Of a stretch of 51,983 nucleotides of DNA, positions 1-13,275 are shown in pieces. The notes beneath the pieces were generated by a model. The model was given only the letters and a program-made list of their open reading frames with translations. It was not told the DNA's origin and ran no database searches. This stretch comes from Intrasporangium flavum (GTDB lineage Bacteria > Actinomycetota > Actinomycetes > Actinomycetales > Dermatophilaceae): the NCBI RefSeq assembly GCF_001956915.1, contig NZ_MLJO01000025.1:1-51983 (forward strand). Reading direction: 5' to 3'. Every line of letters begins with the position of its first letter. The first letter of the stretch is position 1. Position numbers and translations under genes: made by a program.

Positions 1-4365
<4,365 letters not shown>

Positions 4366-4387
4366 CACCGGCCACCCTTCCACCCGG

Positions 4388-4460
4388 CACCGACACGGCC
4401 CTCACCGACGCCACCCTCACCGACACGACCCTCACCGACACGACCCTCACCGACGCACCT
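4388..4460. repeat. 15-bp tandem repeat between selB and lhr
   Basis: Four complete 15-bp units (4388-4402, 4403-4417, 4418-4432, 4433-4447) and a degenerate fifth. The plus-strand unit is CACCGACACGACCCT; units 3 and 4 are identical. Because 15 is a multiple of 3, each unit brings a minus-strand TGA into the selB frame: the selB stop at 4449-4447 is followed by in-frame TGAs at 4434-4432, 4419-4417 and 4404-4402. The function is unknown; it may be a plain minisatellite. Confidence 0.85.
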
Positions 4461-6243
4461 CGCGGTGGGTGCCGTCGACGCGGCGGGTCCAGCCACGGGC
4501 GTCGAGGTGCTCGAGCAGAGGGATGACGGTGCGGCGGGTCGAGCCCAGCGCCACCCGGGCCTCGCTCGTCGTGAACGGCTGCGGCAGCCCGGCGAGCACG
4601 CGCATCGCGCGGGCCGGGGCGACCGGCAGCAGGTAGACGTCGTCGGGCACGCCGGGCAGGCGCACGAGCCGCCCGGCCCGGACCGCCGCGGCCAGCTCGC
4701 GCGGACCGATCGCCGACGCGTCGAGCTCCTTCTGCTCCGGCGCCGCGAAGGGCTCCTCGGCCATCCGCGCCTCGATCCGGCGCAGCCCCTCCTCGGCGCG
4801 GGCGCCGAGCTCGGCGGCACGCCCGGGCAGGCCGACGCGTCCGTCGTGAACGTCGAGCCCGGCCGACGCCGCGAGGTCGGGCACGAGCACGCGGTCGGGG
4901 GCGCCCGACGCGGCCCGCACGGCCTCGAGGGTCAGCGTCGGGTCGAGCGGGTCGGCGTCGGCGCGTGCGGCGACCGCGGCGTGCACCCGCCGGCCCCACT
5001 CCTGCCACGCGGCGTCCGCGACGAGCCACCGACCACGGCGCGTCACGCCGTCGGCCGGTCGGTCGCCTTCCGGCACAGGGGCGCCGAGCGCCACGGCGTC
5101 CGCGACGGTCATGGCCCCGCGTCGCGCCACCTCCGCCGCGAGGTCGGGCGCGCCGCCCATCGTCGCGACCGTCTCGGCGCGCCGGGCGGCCGCGCCGCGC
5201 CGGCTCAGGGCCGGCGGGTCGGCGTCCACGACGAGGGCGCCGGCGACCTGCCGGGACCCGGGGTCGCGCAGCACGAGCCGGTCCCCGGCCGCGAGGGCGA
5301 GGCGGGCCGGTAGGGCGAGCCGCAGGGCTCTGGCGCCGAGCGGTCGCGTGCGCACCTCGACCGCCAGCGACCCGACGTGGAGCATGAGATGCGCTGGGAC
5401 GCGGTCGAACCCGTCGGTCTCGACACGCACGTCGAGCGACGCCGTGGTGCGCCACGCGTCGGGTGTCACCAGCGCGTCGCCCCGGCCGACCTCGTCGGCC
5501 GTGACGCCACGGAGGTTGACGGCGACCCGGCTCACCGGTCCGACGACGTCGGCCGGTCGCTCCTGGCTCTGCAGGCCGCGTACCGTGACGTGGGCCTGGG
5601 TGCCGTCGGCGCGCTGCACGAGCAGCTCGTCGCCGACGCGGACGGTGCCGGCGCCCAGCGTGCCGGTGACGACGGTGCCCGCGCCCCTGACGCTGAAGGA
5701 CCGGTCGACCCAGAGGCGCACGCGCGTCCCGGTGTCCGGCACCGGGAGCGCGGCGACGAGTCGGTCGAGCGCCGCCCTGACGTCGTCGAGGCCTGCACCG
5801 GTGCGGGCCGAGACGGCGACGGCCTCCGCACCGGCGAGCGACGTCCGCGCCACCCGGTCCAGGGCGTCGGCGCGGGCTGCCGCGGGGTCGGCGAGGTCGG
5901 CCCGGGTGACGACGACGAGGCCGTGCCGCAGCCCGAGAGCGTCGACGGCGGCGAGGTGCTCGGCCGACTGGCGTCGCCATCCCTCGTCCGCCGCGACGAC
6001 GAGGACCACCGCGGGTGCAGGGCCGAGGCCGGCGAGCATGTTGCCGACGAAGTGCTCGTGCCCCGGCACGTCGACGAAGGCGACCGATGCCCCCGAGGGC
6101 AGCGTCGTCCACGCGTAGCCGAGGTCGATGGTGAGGCCGCGTCGCCGCTCCTCCTCCCACCGGTCCGGCTCGATGCCGGTGAGGGCGCGCACGAGGGTCG
6201 ACTTGCCGTGGTCGACATGACCAGCGGTGGCGACGACGTGCAC
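4447..6243 (-). CDS. selB: Selenocysteine-specific elongation factor SelB
   Basis: Translational GTPase that carries Sec-tRNA(Sec) to the ribosome and binds the SECIS hairpin through its C-terminal winged-helix domains (family knowledge). The 598-residue product starts with the G1 motif GHVDHGKST at residues 8-16, then DVPGHEHFVGNML (G3) and TRAD in the NKxD position. Beta-barrel domains follow, with a C-terminal winged-helix region ending near the stop. The length fits bacterial SelB. The start is GTG 6243-6241; TACGGT at 6255-6250 lies 6 nt upstream, the geometry of a leaderless promoter, so selB may have its own promoter as well as read-through from the fdh operon. It lies 39 nt after the OFA carrier and serves the Sec-containing formate dehydrogenase encoded upstream. 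selA, selD and the Sec tRNA gene were not found in the window. Confidence 0.95.
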   Translation of the reverse strand: MHVVATAGHVDHGKSTLVRALTGIEPDRWEEERRRGLTIDLGYAWTTLPSGASVAFVDVPGHEHFVGNMLAGLGPAPAVVLVVAADEGWRRQSAEHLAAVDALGLRHGLVVVTRADLADPAAARADALDRVARTSLAGAEAVAVSARTGAGLDDVRAALDRLVAALPVPDTGTRVRLWVDRSFSVRGAGTVVTGTLGAGTVRVGDELLVQRADGTQAHVTVRGLQSQERPADVVGPVSRVAVNLRGVTADEVGRGDALVTPDAWRTTASLDVRVETDGFDRVPAHLMLHVGSLAVEVRTRPLGARALRLALPARLALAAGDRLVLRDPGSRQVAGALVVDADPPALSRRGAAARRAETVATMGGAPDLAAEVARRGAMTVADAVALGAPVPEGDRPADGVTRRGRWLVADAAWQEWGRRVHAAVAARADADPLDPTLTLEAVRAASGAPDRVLVPDLAASAGLDVHDGRVGLPGRAAELGARAEEGLRRIEARMAEEPFAAPEQKELDASAIGPRELAAAVRAGRLVRLPGVPDDVYLLPVAPARAMRVLAGLPQPFTTSEARVALGSTRRTVIPLLEHLDARGWTRRVDGTHREVRR

Positions 6244-6249
6244 GCCCTC

Positions 6250-6255
6250 ACCGTA
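6250..6255 (-). promoter_or_regulatory. Candidate leaderless -10 of selB
   Basis: TACGGT read on the minus strand, six bases before the GTG start of selB. This spacing would place the transcription start at the start codon. No convincing -35 was seen. Confidence 0.4.
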
Positions 6256-6282
6256 CCCAGCGGGGACGGGCGCCGTTCGAGG

Positions 6283-7617
6283 TCAGTCGCGCAGGCTTTG
6301 CCGCGGACGTGCCTCTTCGGGGGCCACGGCGCGGGGGCTCGGCGGGCGCGTCAGCAGCGGCAGCGCCATGCCGACGAGCGCGATGATCCCGACGACGGTG
6401 AATCCGAGCGTGTACGCCTTGTCGCTGCCGATGAGGCCGGAGATGAGCAGCGGACCGACGATGCCGCCGATGCTCCAGCCGATGAGCATGAGCCCGTAGA
6501 TGGCGCCGGCGTTGCGGACCCCGAAGAACCGTCCGGCCGTCGAGGGCATCGTGCCGAAGGCGCCGCCGTAGCACGTGTAGACGAGGGCGGCCAGCACGGC
6601 GAACAGGACCGTCGACGACGCGTGCGGGATGAGGAGCAGGCAGACGCCCTGGATCCCGAGGATGCCCATGAACGCCGGCATCTTGCCGATCCGGTCCGAC
6701 AGCCAGCCCCAGAGGATGCGGCCGCCGCCGTTGAAGAGACCGAGGACCCCGACGAGCGTCGCGGCGCCCGCCGCGGACAGGCCGGCGACGTCGCTGGCAC
6801 TGCCGGCCGCGACGGAGATGAGGGAGATGCCGGCCGTGACGCTCAGCGTCAGGATCGCGGTGAGCAGGTACCACTGGGGCGTGCGGAGCGCCTCGTCGGC
6901 CTCGAAGTCCCTGCGGTCGGTCGTGGGCTGCTCGCCACTCGCGGACGTGGCCGCCGGCGCGCCCCCGGGCACGGTGAACCCGGCCGGCGGGTTGCGGAAG
7001 AGGCTGGCACCGATGAGGATCGCGACGAGGTAGCCGATGCCGAGCGGCAGGAACGCCTTGGTCGGGACCGTCGGGTCGAGGTTGATGAGTCGCTGGCCGA
7101 GCGGCGCGGTGATGACCGCACCGAAGCCGAAGCCGGCGACGGCGATGCCGGTGATGAGTCCCGGCTTGTCGGGGAACCACTTCTGCAGCATGGCGATCGG
7201 CACGATGTACGCCATGCCGAGGCCGAAGCCGCCGAGGACGCCGTAGCCGAGGATGAGCAGCCAGAACTGGTCCTTGCCGGCGAACGAGGCGAGGATGACG
7301 CCGATCGAGTAGACGACACCACCGGTGAGCGCGACCATGCGCGGACCGCGCCGGTCCTGGATCCGGCCGCCGATGAAGCTGCCGAGGAAGATCATGCCGA
7401 TGGCAACCTCGAAGGGCACCGCGGCCTGCGACTTCGACCATCCGAACGCGTCGGGGCTCTGCAGCGCCTTGGCGAAGACGCTCCAGGCGTAGACCGCCCC
7501 GATGGCCAGCTGGACGAGGACACCGGCGACGAGGATGAGCCAGCGGTTCGGCCCCTCGCTCGCGCCGGCTGCGCCGGCGGACGGCCCGGCGGGTGGATCG
7601 ACAGCGGTCCTGCTCAT
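6283..7617 (-). CDS. OFA-family MFS transporter (probable formate/oxalate carrier)
   Basis: A 444-residue major facilitator protein with about 12 membrane segments. The N-terminal half resembles the oxalate/formate antiporter (OFA) family: GAVYAWSVFAKALQ in the first helix region, GGRIQDRRGPR in the loop after helix 2, and GLGMAYIVPIAMLQKWFPDK further on. Family members exchange small mono- and dicarboxylates such as oxalate and formate. Position inside a formate dehydrogenase operon makes formate, or oxalate/formate exchange, the likely role, but the substrate cannot be read from sequence. The ATG start at 7617 has a strong AAAGGAG ribosome site. It sits 51 nt after the NrfD-type subunit and 39 nt before selB, consistent with one transcript. 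Confidence 0.88.
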   Translation of the reverse strand: MSRTAVDPPAGPSAGAAGASEGPNRWLILVAGVLVQLAIGAVYAWSVFAKALQSPDAFGWSKSQAAVPFEVAIGMIFLGSFIGGRIQDRRGPRMVALTGGVVYSIGVILASFAGKDQFWLLILGYGVLGGFGLGMAYIVPIAMLQKWFPDKPGLITGIAVAGFGFGAVITAPLGQRLINLDPTVPTKAFLPLGIGYLVAILIGASLFRNPPAGFTVPGGAPAATSASGEQPTTDRRDFEADEALRTPQWYLLTAILTLSVTAGISLISVAAGSASDVAGLSAAGAATLVGVLGLFNGGGRILWGWLSDRIGKMPAFMGILGIQGVCLLLIPHASSTVLFAVLAALVYTCYGGAFGTMPSTAGRFFGVRNAGAIYGLMLIGWSIGGIVGPLLISGLIGSDKAYTLGFTVVGIIALVGMALPLLTRPPSPRAVAPEEARPRQSLRD

Positions 7618-7668
7618 GGCAATCTCCTTTGTCGTCGGGCGACGCCCCTGTGGGCCGCCCCGGTGGCG

Positions 7669-8775
7669 CTATCGCGCCGTCGTGATGGAGTCGTTCACGA
7701 CGCCCTTCGCGCGTCGCGCCTCGAGGCGCTCGCGCTGGTGCTCGACCGTGTACTTCGGGTCGATCGCCGATGTCATACCCGCCTCGAACACCCCGAAGCG
7801 CGTGCACGCCGAGCCGGCCATGAGCGCGAGGCCGCTGAGCGCCGCCCCGACGCGCCAGCGGCCGACGGTCACGGCACCGACGGCCCCGGCGATGGTGAGC
7901 ACCTTGCTGGCCCGGAGCAGCCGGGCGGCCTTGCCCGTGCGCAGCGGCTCGGACAGCGTCGGGCCGAGCTTGTCCTGCATCCGCTCGAAGGCGAGGGTCT
8001 CGACGACCGCGCTGACGGCGGCGAGGCGCCGGGCCGGGCCGTTCTGCCGCGCGGGGACGGTGACGAGGGCCAGCCCCGACGCGGCGAGGTTGGCCGAGCT
8101 GACGAAGACGAAGGGCAGCTCGCGGTAGGACTCGTGCCACGTCGGCGTCGCGGTGTCGGCGAGGAGCACCGCCGTGTAGGCGGCGAGCGGCGGGGCGAAG
8201 AGCGCCGAGCCGACCGTGGCCGGGCCGTCGGCGACCTCGAGCAGGCGCGACACGCGAGCCAGCGCGGTGCCGGGTCCGCCTGCGCCGGAACGGGACTCGA
8301 TGAGCGCACGACCGAGCTCGGAGGCCAGGGCCAGGCCCGAGAACCCGCTGAACGCGGTGAGGATCCACGACCCGACCGACATCGGCGAGGTCAGCTTGAC
8401 GGTGCGCATCATGTTGAGGGCACGGCTCGGCTTGCCGAGGTCCTTGGCGAGCGCCGCCCCACCGAGCGCGGCCGCCCCGACGGCGCCGACGCGTCCGGCC
8501 CGGCGCAGCGCCGGGTAGCCGAGCGCCGCGCCTCCCGCCGCCAGCAGCGCCGACCCGGCGGCCACGCCGCCGAGGAACAGGTACGCCGCGATCTCCTTCT
8601 CCCACGGGGCGGGCTTGACGATGTGGCGGCCGTAGTAGCTGTCGAAGCGGACGTCGGGCACCATGAGCGACTCGTCGCGGCGCCGGCGTCCACCGTTCTG
8701 GCCGGCCTTCTGGCCGCCGTCGCGCCGACGCTCCTTCTCGGGCGGGCGGTCGGCGTCGAAGGGGTTGGTCGTCAT
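7669..8775 (-). CDS. nrfD: NrfD-type membrane subunit of formate dehydrogenase
   Basis: A 368-residue polytopic membrane protein of the NrfD/PsrC type, the quinone-interacting anchor of several molybdoenzyme complexes. The soluble N-terminus (about 60 residues, charged, Arg/Lys/Gly-rich) leads to IAAYLFLGGVAAGSALLAAG, the characteristic first NrfD helix, then a series of hydrophobic helices. The ATG at 8775 overlaps the stop of the Fe-S subunit (ATGA), so the two are translationally coupled. E. coli FDH-N uses a cytochrome b556 anchor (FdnI) instead; here NrfD takes that place, implying electron transfer to or from quinone without heme b. The stop is TAG at 7671-7669. Confidence 0.9.
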   Translation of the reverse strand: MTTNPFDADRPPEKERRRDGGQKAGQNGGRRRRDESLMVPDVRFDSYYGRHIVKPAPWEKEIAAYLFLGGVAAGSALLAAGGAALGYPALRRAGRVGAVGAAALGGAALAKDLGKPSRALNMMRTVKLTSPMSVGSWILTAFSGFSGLALASELGRALIESRSGAGGPGTALARVSRLLEVADGPATVGSALFAPPLAAYTAVLLADTATPTWHESYRELPFVFVSSANLAASGLALVTVPARQNGPARRLAAVSAVVETLAFERMQDKLGPTLSEPLRTGKAARLLRASKVLTIAGAVGAVTVGRWRVGAALSGLALMAGSACTRFGVFEAGMTSAIDPKYTVEHQRERLEARRAKGVVNDSITTAR

Positions 8776-9818
8776 CGCTTCCTCCCGACGAACGCGGCAG
8801 CGGCCATGCCGAGCATGGCGATCCCGGCGAGGCCGGCCTTGCGGAACATGTCGGGCAGGTCGGCCGTCGTGACGCGCGGGTCGGGCGGCAGGCCGTACAC
8901 CTCGGGCTCGTCGAGCAGCAGGAACACCGACCCCGTGCCGCCGACGCCGTCGTTGGGGTCGGTGCCGTAGAGCCGGGCCTCGGTGTAGCCGAGCCCGTGC
9001 AGCTCGGCGACGCGGGCCTGCGCGGTGGCGCGCATCTCGTCGAGGTCGCCGAACTTGATCGACGTCGTGGGGCACGCCTTGGCGCACGCGGGAGTCTGGC
9101 CGGCGCCGAGCCGGTCGTAGCAGAGGGTGCACTTCTGGGCGATGCCGACGTTCTTGACCTCGCCGTTGTGCGCCGGGTCGGCCCCGCCGCCGTTGATGGT
9201 GATGCCGTGCGACTGGCGTCCGCCCTCGTGGCCCTCGTCGCCGCGCCGGCGCTCGATGACGCCGAACGGGCACGCGGCCACGCAGTACCCGCACCCGTTG
9301 CACACGTCGTCCTGCACGACGACGGTGCCGAACTCGGTGCGGAAGAGCGACCCGGTCGGGCAGACGTCGAGGCACGCGGCGTGGGTGCAGTGCTTGCAGA
9401 CGTCCGACGCCATGAGCCAGCGCACGTCGGGCAGCTCGGGCTCGGCGACGGCCGTGGTGACCGGGGCGGCGGCCGGCTCCTCGACGGTCGACCGGTCGCG
9501 CACCGTCGGCATCCCGAGCTGGACGAGCCGGCGGCCCGACTCGCGGGCCTGCTCGATGCGCACGGTGCCCTGCTCGACGAACGCGACGTGGCGCCACGTG
9601 CTCGCACCGAGCGCCCCGGTGTTGTCGTAGGACTGGTTGAGCAGGTCGAGGCCGTCCTCGGGGATGCCGTTCCACTCCTTGCACGCGACCTCGCAGGCCT
9701 TGCAGCCGATGCAGATCGAGGTGTCGGTGAAGAACCCCTTGCGCGGCTCGCGCCGGTCCCACGCGGCGTCGGCCGCAGGGTCGGTGGGTCCGGACAGCTG
9801 GTTGCGCCAGAAGGCCAC
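8772..9818 (-). CDS. fdhB: Formate dehydrogenase iron-sulfur (beta) subunit
   Basis: Electron-transfer subunit with four [4Fe-4S] binding motifs, as in FdnH/FdoH: CIGCKACEVACKEW near residue 37, CKHCTHAACLDVCPTG, CNGCGYCVAACPFG, and CTLCYDRLGAGQTPACAKAC. It passes electrons from the catalytic subunit to the NrfD anchor. The protein has 348 residues. The start is GTG 9818-9816 and its ribosome site AAGGAGG lies inside the last codons of fdhA, whose stop is 3 nt upstream; the 3' end overlaps nrfD by ATGA. No long C-terminal membrane helix like that of FdnH is evident; the tail is a short hydrophobic stretch (GIAMLGMAAAAFVG). Confidence 0.94.
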   Translation of the reverse strand: MAFWRNQLSGPTDPAADAAWDRREPRKGFFTDTSICIGCKACEVACKEWNGIPEDGLDLLNQSYDNTGALGASTWRHVAFVEQGTVRIEQARESGRRLVQLGMPTVRDRSTVEEPAAAPVTTAVAEPELPDVRWLMASDVCKHCTHAACLDVCPTGSLFRTEFGTVVVQDDVCNGCGYCVAACPFGVIERRRGDEGHEGGRQSHGITINGGGADPAHNGEVKNVGIAQKCTLCYDRLGAGQTPACAKACPTTSIKFGDLDEMRATAQARVAELHGLGYTEARLYGTDPNDGVGGTGSVFLLLDEPEVYGLPPDPRVTTADLPDMFRKAGLAGIAMLGMAAAAFVGRKR

Positions 9819-9821
9819 GCC

Positions 9822-12800
9822 TCAGCCCTCCTTCTTCGTCTCGGGCGATGTGTCGGGGATCGACTCGGGGTGCCCGGTGCGCAGCTCGTTGCTCGTCATG
9901 ACCGTCGAGCCCGCCCGCGACTGGTACTCGGCGACGAACCGCAGCAGCGCCTCACCGGTGGGACGGCGGCCGGGCACGATGTCGCACGAGCCGGCCTTGC
10001 TCTCCTGGATCTGCACGTTCGGGTCGAGGGCGACGCCGAGCAGGTCGTTCGCGGCATCGCCGCTGACGACGGCCGCGCTGCCGACGCCCCAGTGGTAGGG
10101 CAGACCGACCTGGTGCACGGTGCGACCCCGGATGACGAGCGGCGTCATCCGCTCGGTGACGAGCACCCGCGCCTCGACGGCGGCGCGGGCCGACACGATG
10201 GTGGCCCAGCCGCCCGGTTCGAGCCCGCGCTCCTCCGCGAGCTCGGGAGAGACCTCGCAGAAGAACTCCGGCTGCAGCTCGGACAGGTAGGGCAGGAAGC
10301 GGCTCATGCCACCGGCCGTGTGGTGCTCGGTGAGCCGGTAGGTCGTGAAGACGAACGGGTAGACGTCGGCGCCCGGGTCGTTGCCCGAGGGGCTCCACAG
10401 GTTGTCCTTGCGCGGGAACACCTTGCGGGCCGGGTTGGACTGCTGCCGGTAGAGCGGGTTCTGGACCGGCGACTCCTGCGGCTCGTAGTGCGTCGGCAGC
10501 GGCCCGTCGAGCATGCCCTTGGGGGTGAAGAGCCAGCCCTTGCCGTCGGCCTGCATGATGAACGGGTCGTCGCCGGCGAGGCCGTCGGGGCCGCCGGTGC
10601 CGGGCTCGGGGCGGTACGAGGGCGCCTTGGCCACGGGGAAGTCCGGCACGTCGTGGCCGGTCCACTTCCCGGCGTCGGCGTCCCACCACACGTACTTCTT
10701 GCGCTCGCTCCACGGGTTGCCCTCGGGGTCGGCCGAGGCGCGGTTGTAGAGGATGCGGCGGTTGGCCGGCCACGCCCAGCCCCAGTCGAGGGCGGTGAGG
10801 TCCTGCTCCTGGCCGGGCCGACGGTTGGCGGCCTTGTTCGTGCCGCCGGCGTAGACGCCGGTGTAGATCCAGCAGCCGCCGTCGGTGGAGCCGTCGGCCT
10901 TCATCTCGGTGAACGCCGAGAGCGGCTCTCCCGCCTTGTCACCGGTCAGGTGGCGGCCGTTGACCTCGGCGAGCACGGCCTCGGCGTCGATCTCGCCGTC
11001 GGCATCGAGCGGGTAGTCCCACGTGAGGTCGAGCAGCGGTCGGTCGCGGGGGTCGGTGGAGTCGGCGAGGATCTCACGGACCCGCTTGCCCAGCTCGAAG
11101 AAGAACTCGAGCTCGCTCTGGGCGTCGCCGGGAGGCGGGACCGCCTTGTGGTGCCACTGGAGCATCCGCTGGGTCTGGGTGAACGAGCCGGCCTTCTCGG
11201 TGTGGGCCGCCGCCGGCAGGAAGAACACCTCGGTCCGGATGTCCTCCGGGCGCATCTCGCCCGTGGCGATCTCGGGGCCGTCCTTCCAGAACGTGGCCGA
11301 CTCGATCATCGCGAAGTCGCGCACGACGAGCCACTTGAGGTGGCTCATCGCCTGGCGCTGCATCCGCCCGTGCGCCGAGCCGACGGCCGGGTTCTGGCCG
11401 AGGAGGAAGTAGCCCTCGACCTGGTCCTCGAGCATCGCCATCGTCGTCTGGTAGGTGCCGTGGGCGCCGGAGAGGCGCGGCAGGTAGTCGAAGCACCAGT
11501 CGTTCTCGGCGGTCGCGGCCTTGCCCCACCAGGCCTTGAGCAGGCTGACGGCGTACGTGTCGGCGTTGGCCCAGAAGCCCTTCTGCTCCTTGCTGCCGAT
11601 GGCGCCCACGTACTCGTCCCACGTGTCGTGCAGGCCCGCGACCGGCATCGCGAGGTAGCCGGGGAGGATGTTGTAGAGCGTCGGGATGTCGGTCGAGCCC
11701 TGGATGCTGGCGTGGCCGCGCAGCGCCATGATGCCGCCGCCCGGACGGCCCATGTTGCCGAGGAGCAGCTGGATGATCGCCGCGGTGCGGATGAACTGGG
11801 CGCCGAGCGTGTGCTGGGTCCAGCCGACGGCGTAGACGAACGCCGTGGTGCGGTCGCGGCCGCTGTTCTCGGTGACGGCCCTGGCCAGGTAGGCGAAGTC
11901 GTCGACGCTGACGCCGCACGTGTCGGCGACCATCTCCGGGGTGTAGCGGGCGTAGTGCTTCTTGAGGATCTGGAAGACGCACCGCGGGTCCTGCAGCGAC
12001 TCGTCGCGCAGCACGCGCGCGTGCTCGAGCGCCGGGCCGCCGGAGCCGTGCTCGTCGCCGGCCGCGCGCTCGGACGTGCTGTGCCCGTGCTCGTGGCCGC
12101 CGTCGCCACCGCCCTCGTGGCCGGCCGCGGGGCCGCCGATGGTGCCGGGCGACCCGTCCTCCTCGTCCTCCTCGGTGGCGTAGGCCCACGTGTCGGGGGC
12201 GTAGTTCCCCTTCTCGTCGTCGTAGCCCGAGAAGAGGCCGTCGAGGTCCTCGGTGTCCTGGAACTTCTCGCTGACGAGTGTCGCGGCGTTCGTGTACGCG
12301 ACGACGTACTCCTCGAAGTACAGCTCGTTGCCCAGGATGTGGTTGATGAGGGCGCCGAGCAGCACGACGTCGCTGCCCGCGCGGATCGGGATGTGCTTGT
12401 CCGAGGTCGCCGACGTGCGGGTGAACCGCGGGTCGACGTGGATGACCTTGGCTCCCTTGAGGCGCGCCTCGGTCACCCACTGGTAGGCGACCGGGTGGCA
12501 CTCGGCCATGTTCGAGCCCTGGATCACGATGCAGTCCGAGTTGGACAGGTCCTGCACGTACTGCGTGGCGCCGCCGCGTCCGAACGAGGACCCCAGACTG
12601 GGGACCGTGGAGGAGTGTCAAATACGGGCTTGGTTCTCGATCTGGATCGCGCCCGCCGCCGTGAAGAGCTTCTTGATGAGGTAGTTCTCCTCGTTGTCGA
12701 GCGTCGCGCCGCCGAGCGAGGCGATGCCCATGGTCCGCCGCAGCGGACGGCCCTTCTCGTCGTGGTCCTGCCAGCCGGCGCGGCGGCTCTCGACGAAGCG

Positions 12801-13187
12801 CTGCGCGATCATCTCGACGGCGGTCTCGCGGGCCATCGTTTCCCAGTCGGCGCCGCCGGGGCGCCGGTAGAGCACGTGACGCTGACGCGTCGGGTTGTTG
12901 ACGAGCTGCTCGCTCGCGGACCCCTTGGGGCACAGGCGCCCCCGCGACACGGGCGAGTCGGGGTCGCCCTCGATCTGCACGACCTTGTCGTCCTTGACGT
13001 ACACCTTCTGCCCGCAACCGACGGCGCAGTACGGGCAGACGCTCTGCACGACGCGGTCGGCCGTGGACGTGCGCGGCGTCAGGGACCGGGTGCGCTCAGA
13101 CGTCACGGCCGGGCCGCGTCCGAGGAAGTCACCGGAGCGGACCTGCCGGACCACGGGCCAGGACAGGAACGTCTTCTTCGCCTCCAT
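9822..13187 (-). CDS. fdhA: Formate dehydrogenase alpha subunit, selenocysteine-containing (Sec190)
   Basis: Molybdopterin (bis-MGD) formate dehydrogenase catalytic subunit, read as 1121 residues when the in-frame TGA at 12620-12618 is decoded as selenocysteine. The N-terminal [4Fe-4S] motif is CPYCAVGC (C51, C54, C58) with C86 in RLCPKG. Sec190 sits in IENQARI-U-HSSTVPSLGSSFGRG, matching the Sec/His active site of E. coli FdnG/FdhF; both halves are in the same frame. The C-terminal MGD domain is complete. ATG 13187 is chosen because GGAAGGTG precedes it; a longer start at 13286 would lie upstream of the probable promoter. No twin-arginine signal is present, unlike FdnG. Residues about 338-392 form a His/Gly/Glu-rich insertion. 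Automated annotation would probably split this gene in two or call it a pseudogene. Confidence 0.93.
12588..12620 (-). promoter_or_regulatory. SECIS element with the Sec UGA codon of fdhA
   Basis: Directly after the minus-strand UGA (12620-12618), bases 12-30 form a hairpin with arms GGTCCCCA and TGGGGTCC and loop GTC, with one U-U mismatch. Numbered from the U of UGA, the unpaired U at 17 and the loop G23 and U24 fall at the same positions as the bases SelB needs in the E. coli fdhF SECIS (established knowledge). The apical loop reads AGUCU where E. coli has GGUCU. Confidence 0.88.
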
Positions 13188-13269
13188 GACCGTCACCTTC
13201 CCCGGCGTTCGGGCACGCCGACCGAGCGTCACGTCGTTCGAGCACCCCATGCCCACGAGGCGGGGGGCT
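13188..13269 (-). other. 5' leader of the fdh operon
   Basis: About 80 nt between the probable transcription start and the fdhA ATG. It contains a closing pair GGGCA/TGCCC around 44 nt and the ribosome site. I do not recognise a known riboswitch or a tRNA in it. Translation or metal/cofactor control is possible but not shown. Confidence 0.3.
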
Positions 13270-13275
13270 CTAACC

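Noticed and set aside
12618..12620. TGA in fdhA as a nonsense mutation or frameshift
   Set aside because: Both halves are intact and in the same frame, the residue is the known Sec site, a SECIS follows and selB is in the operon.
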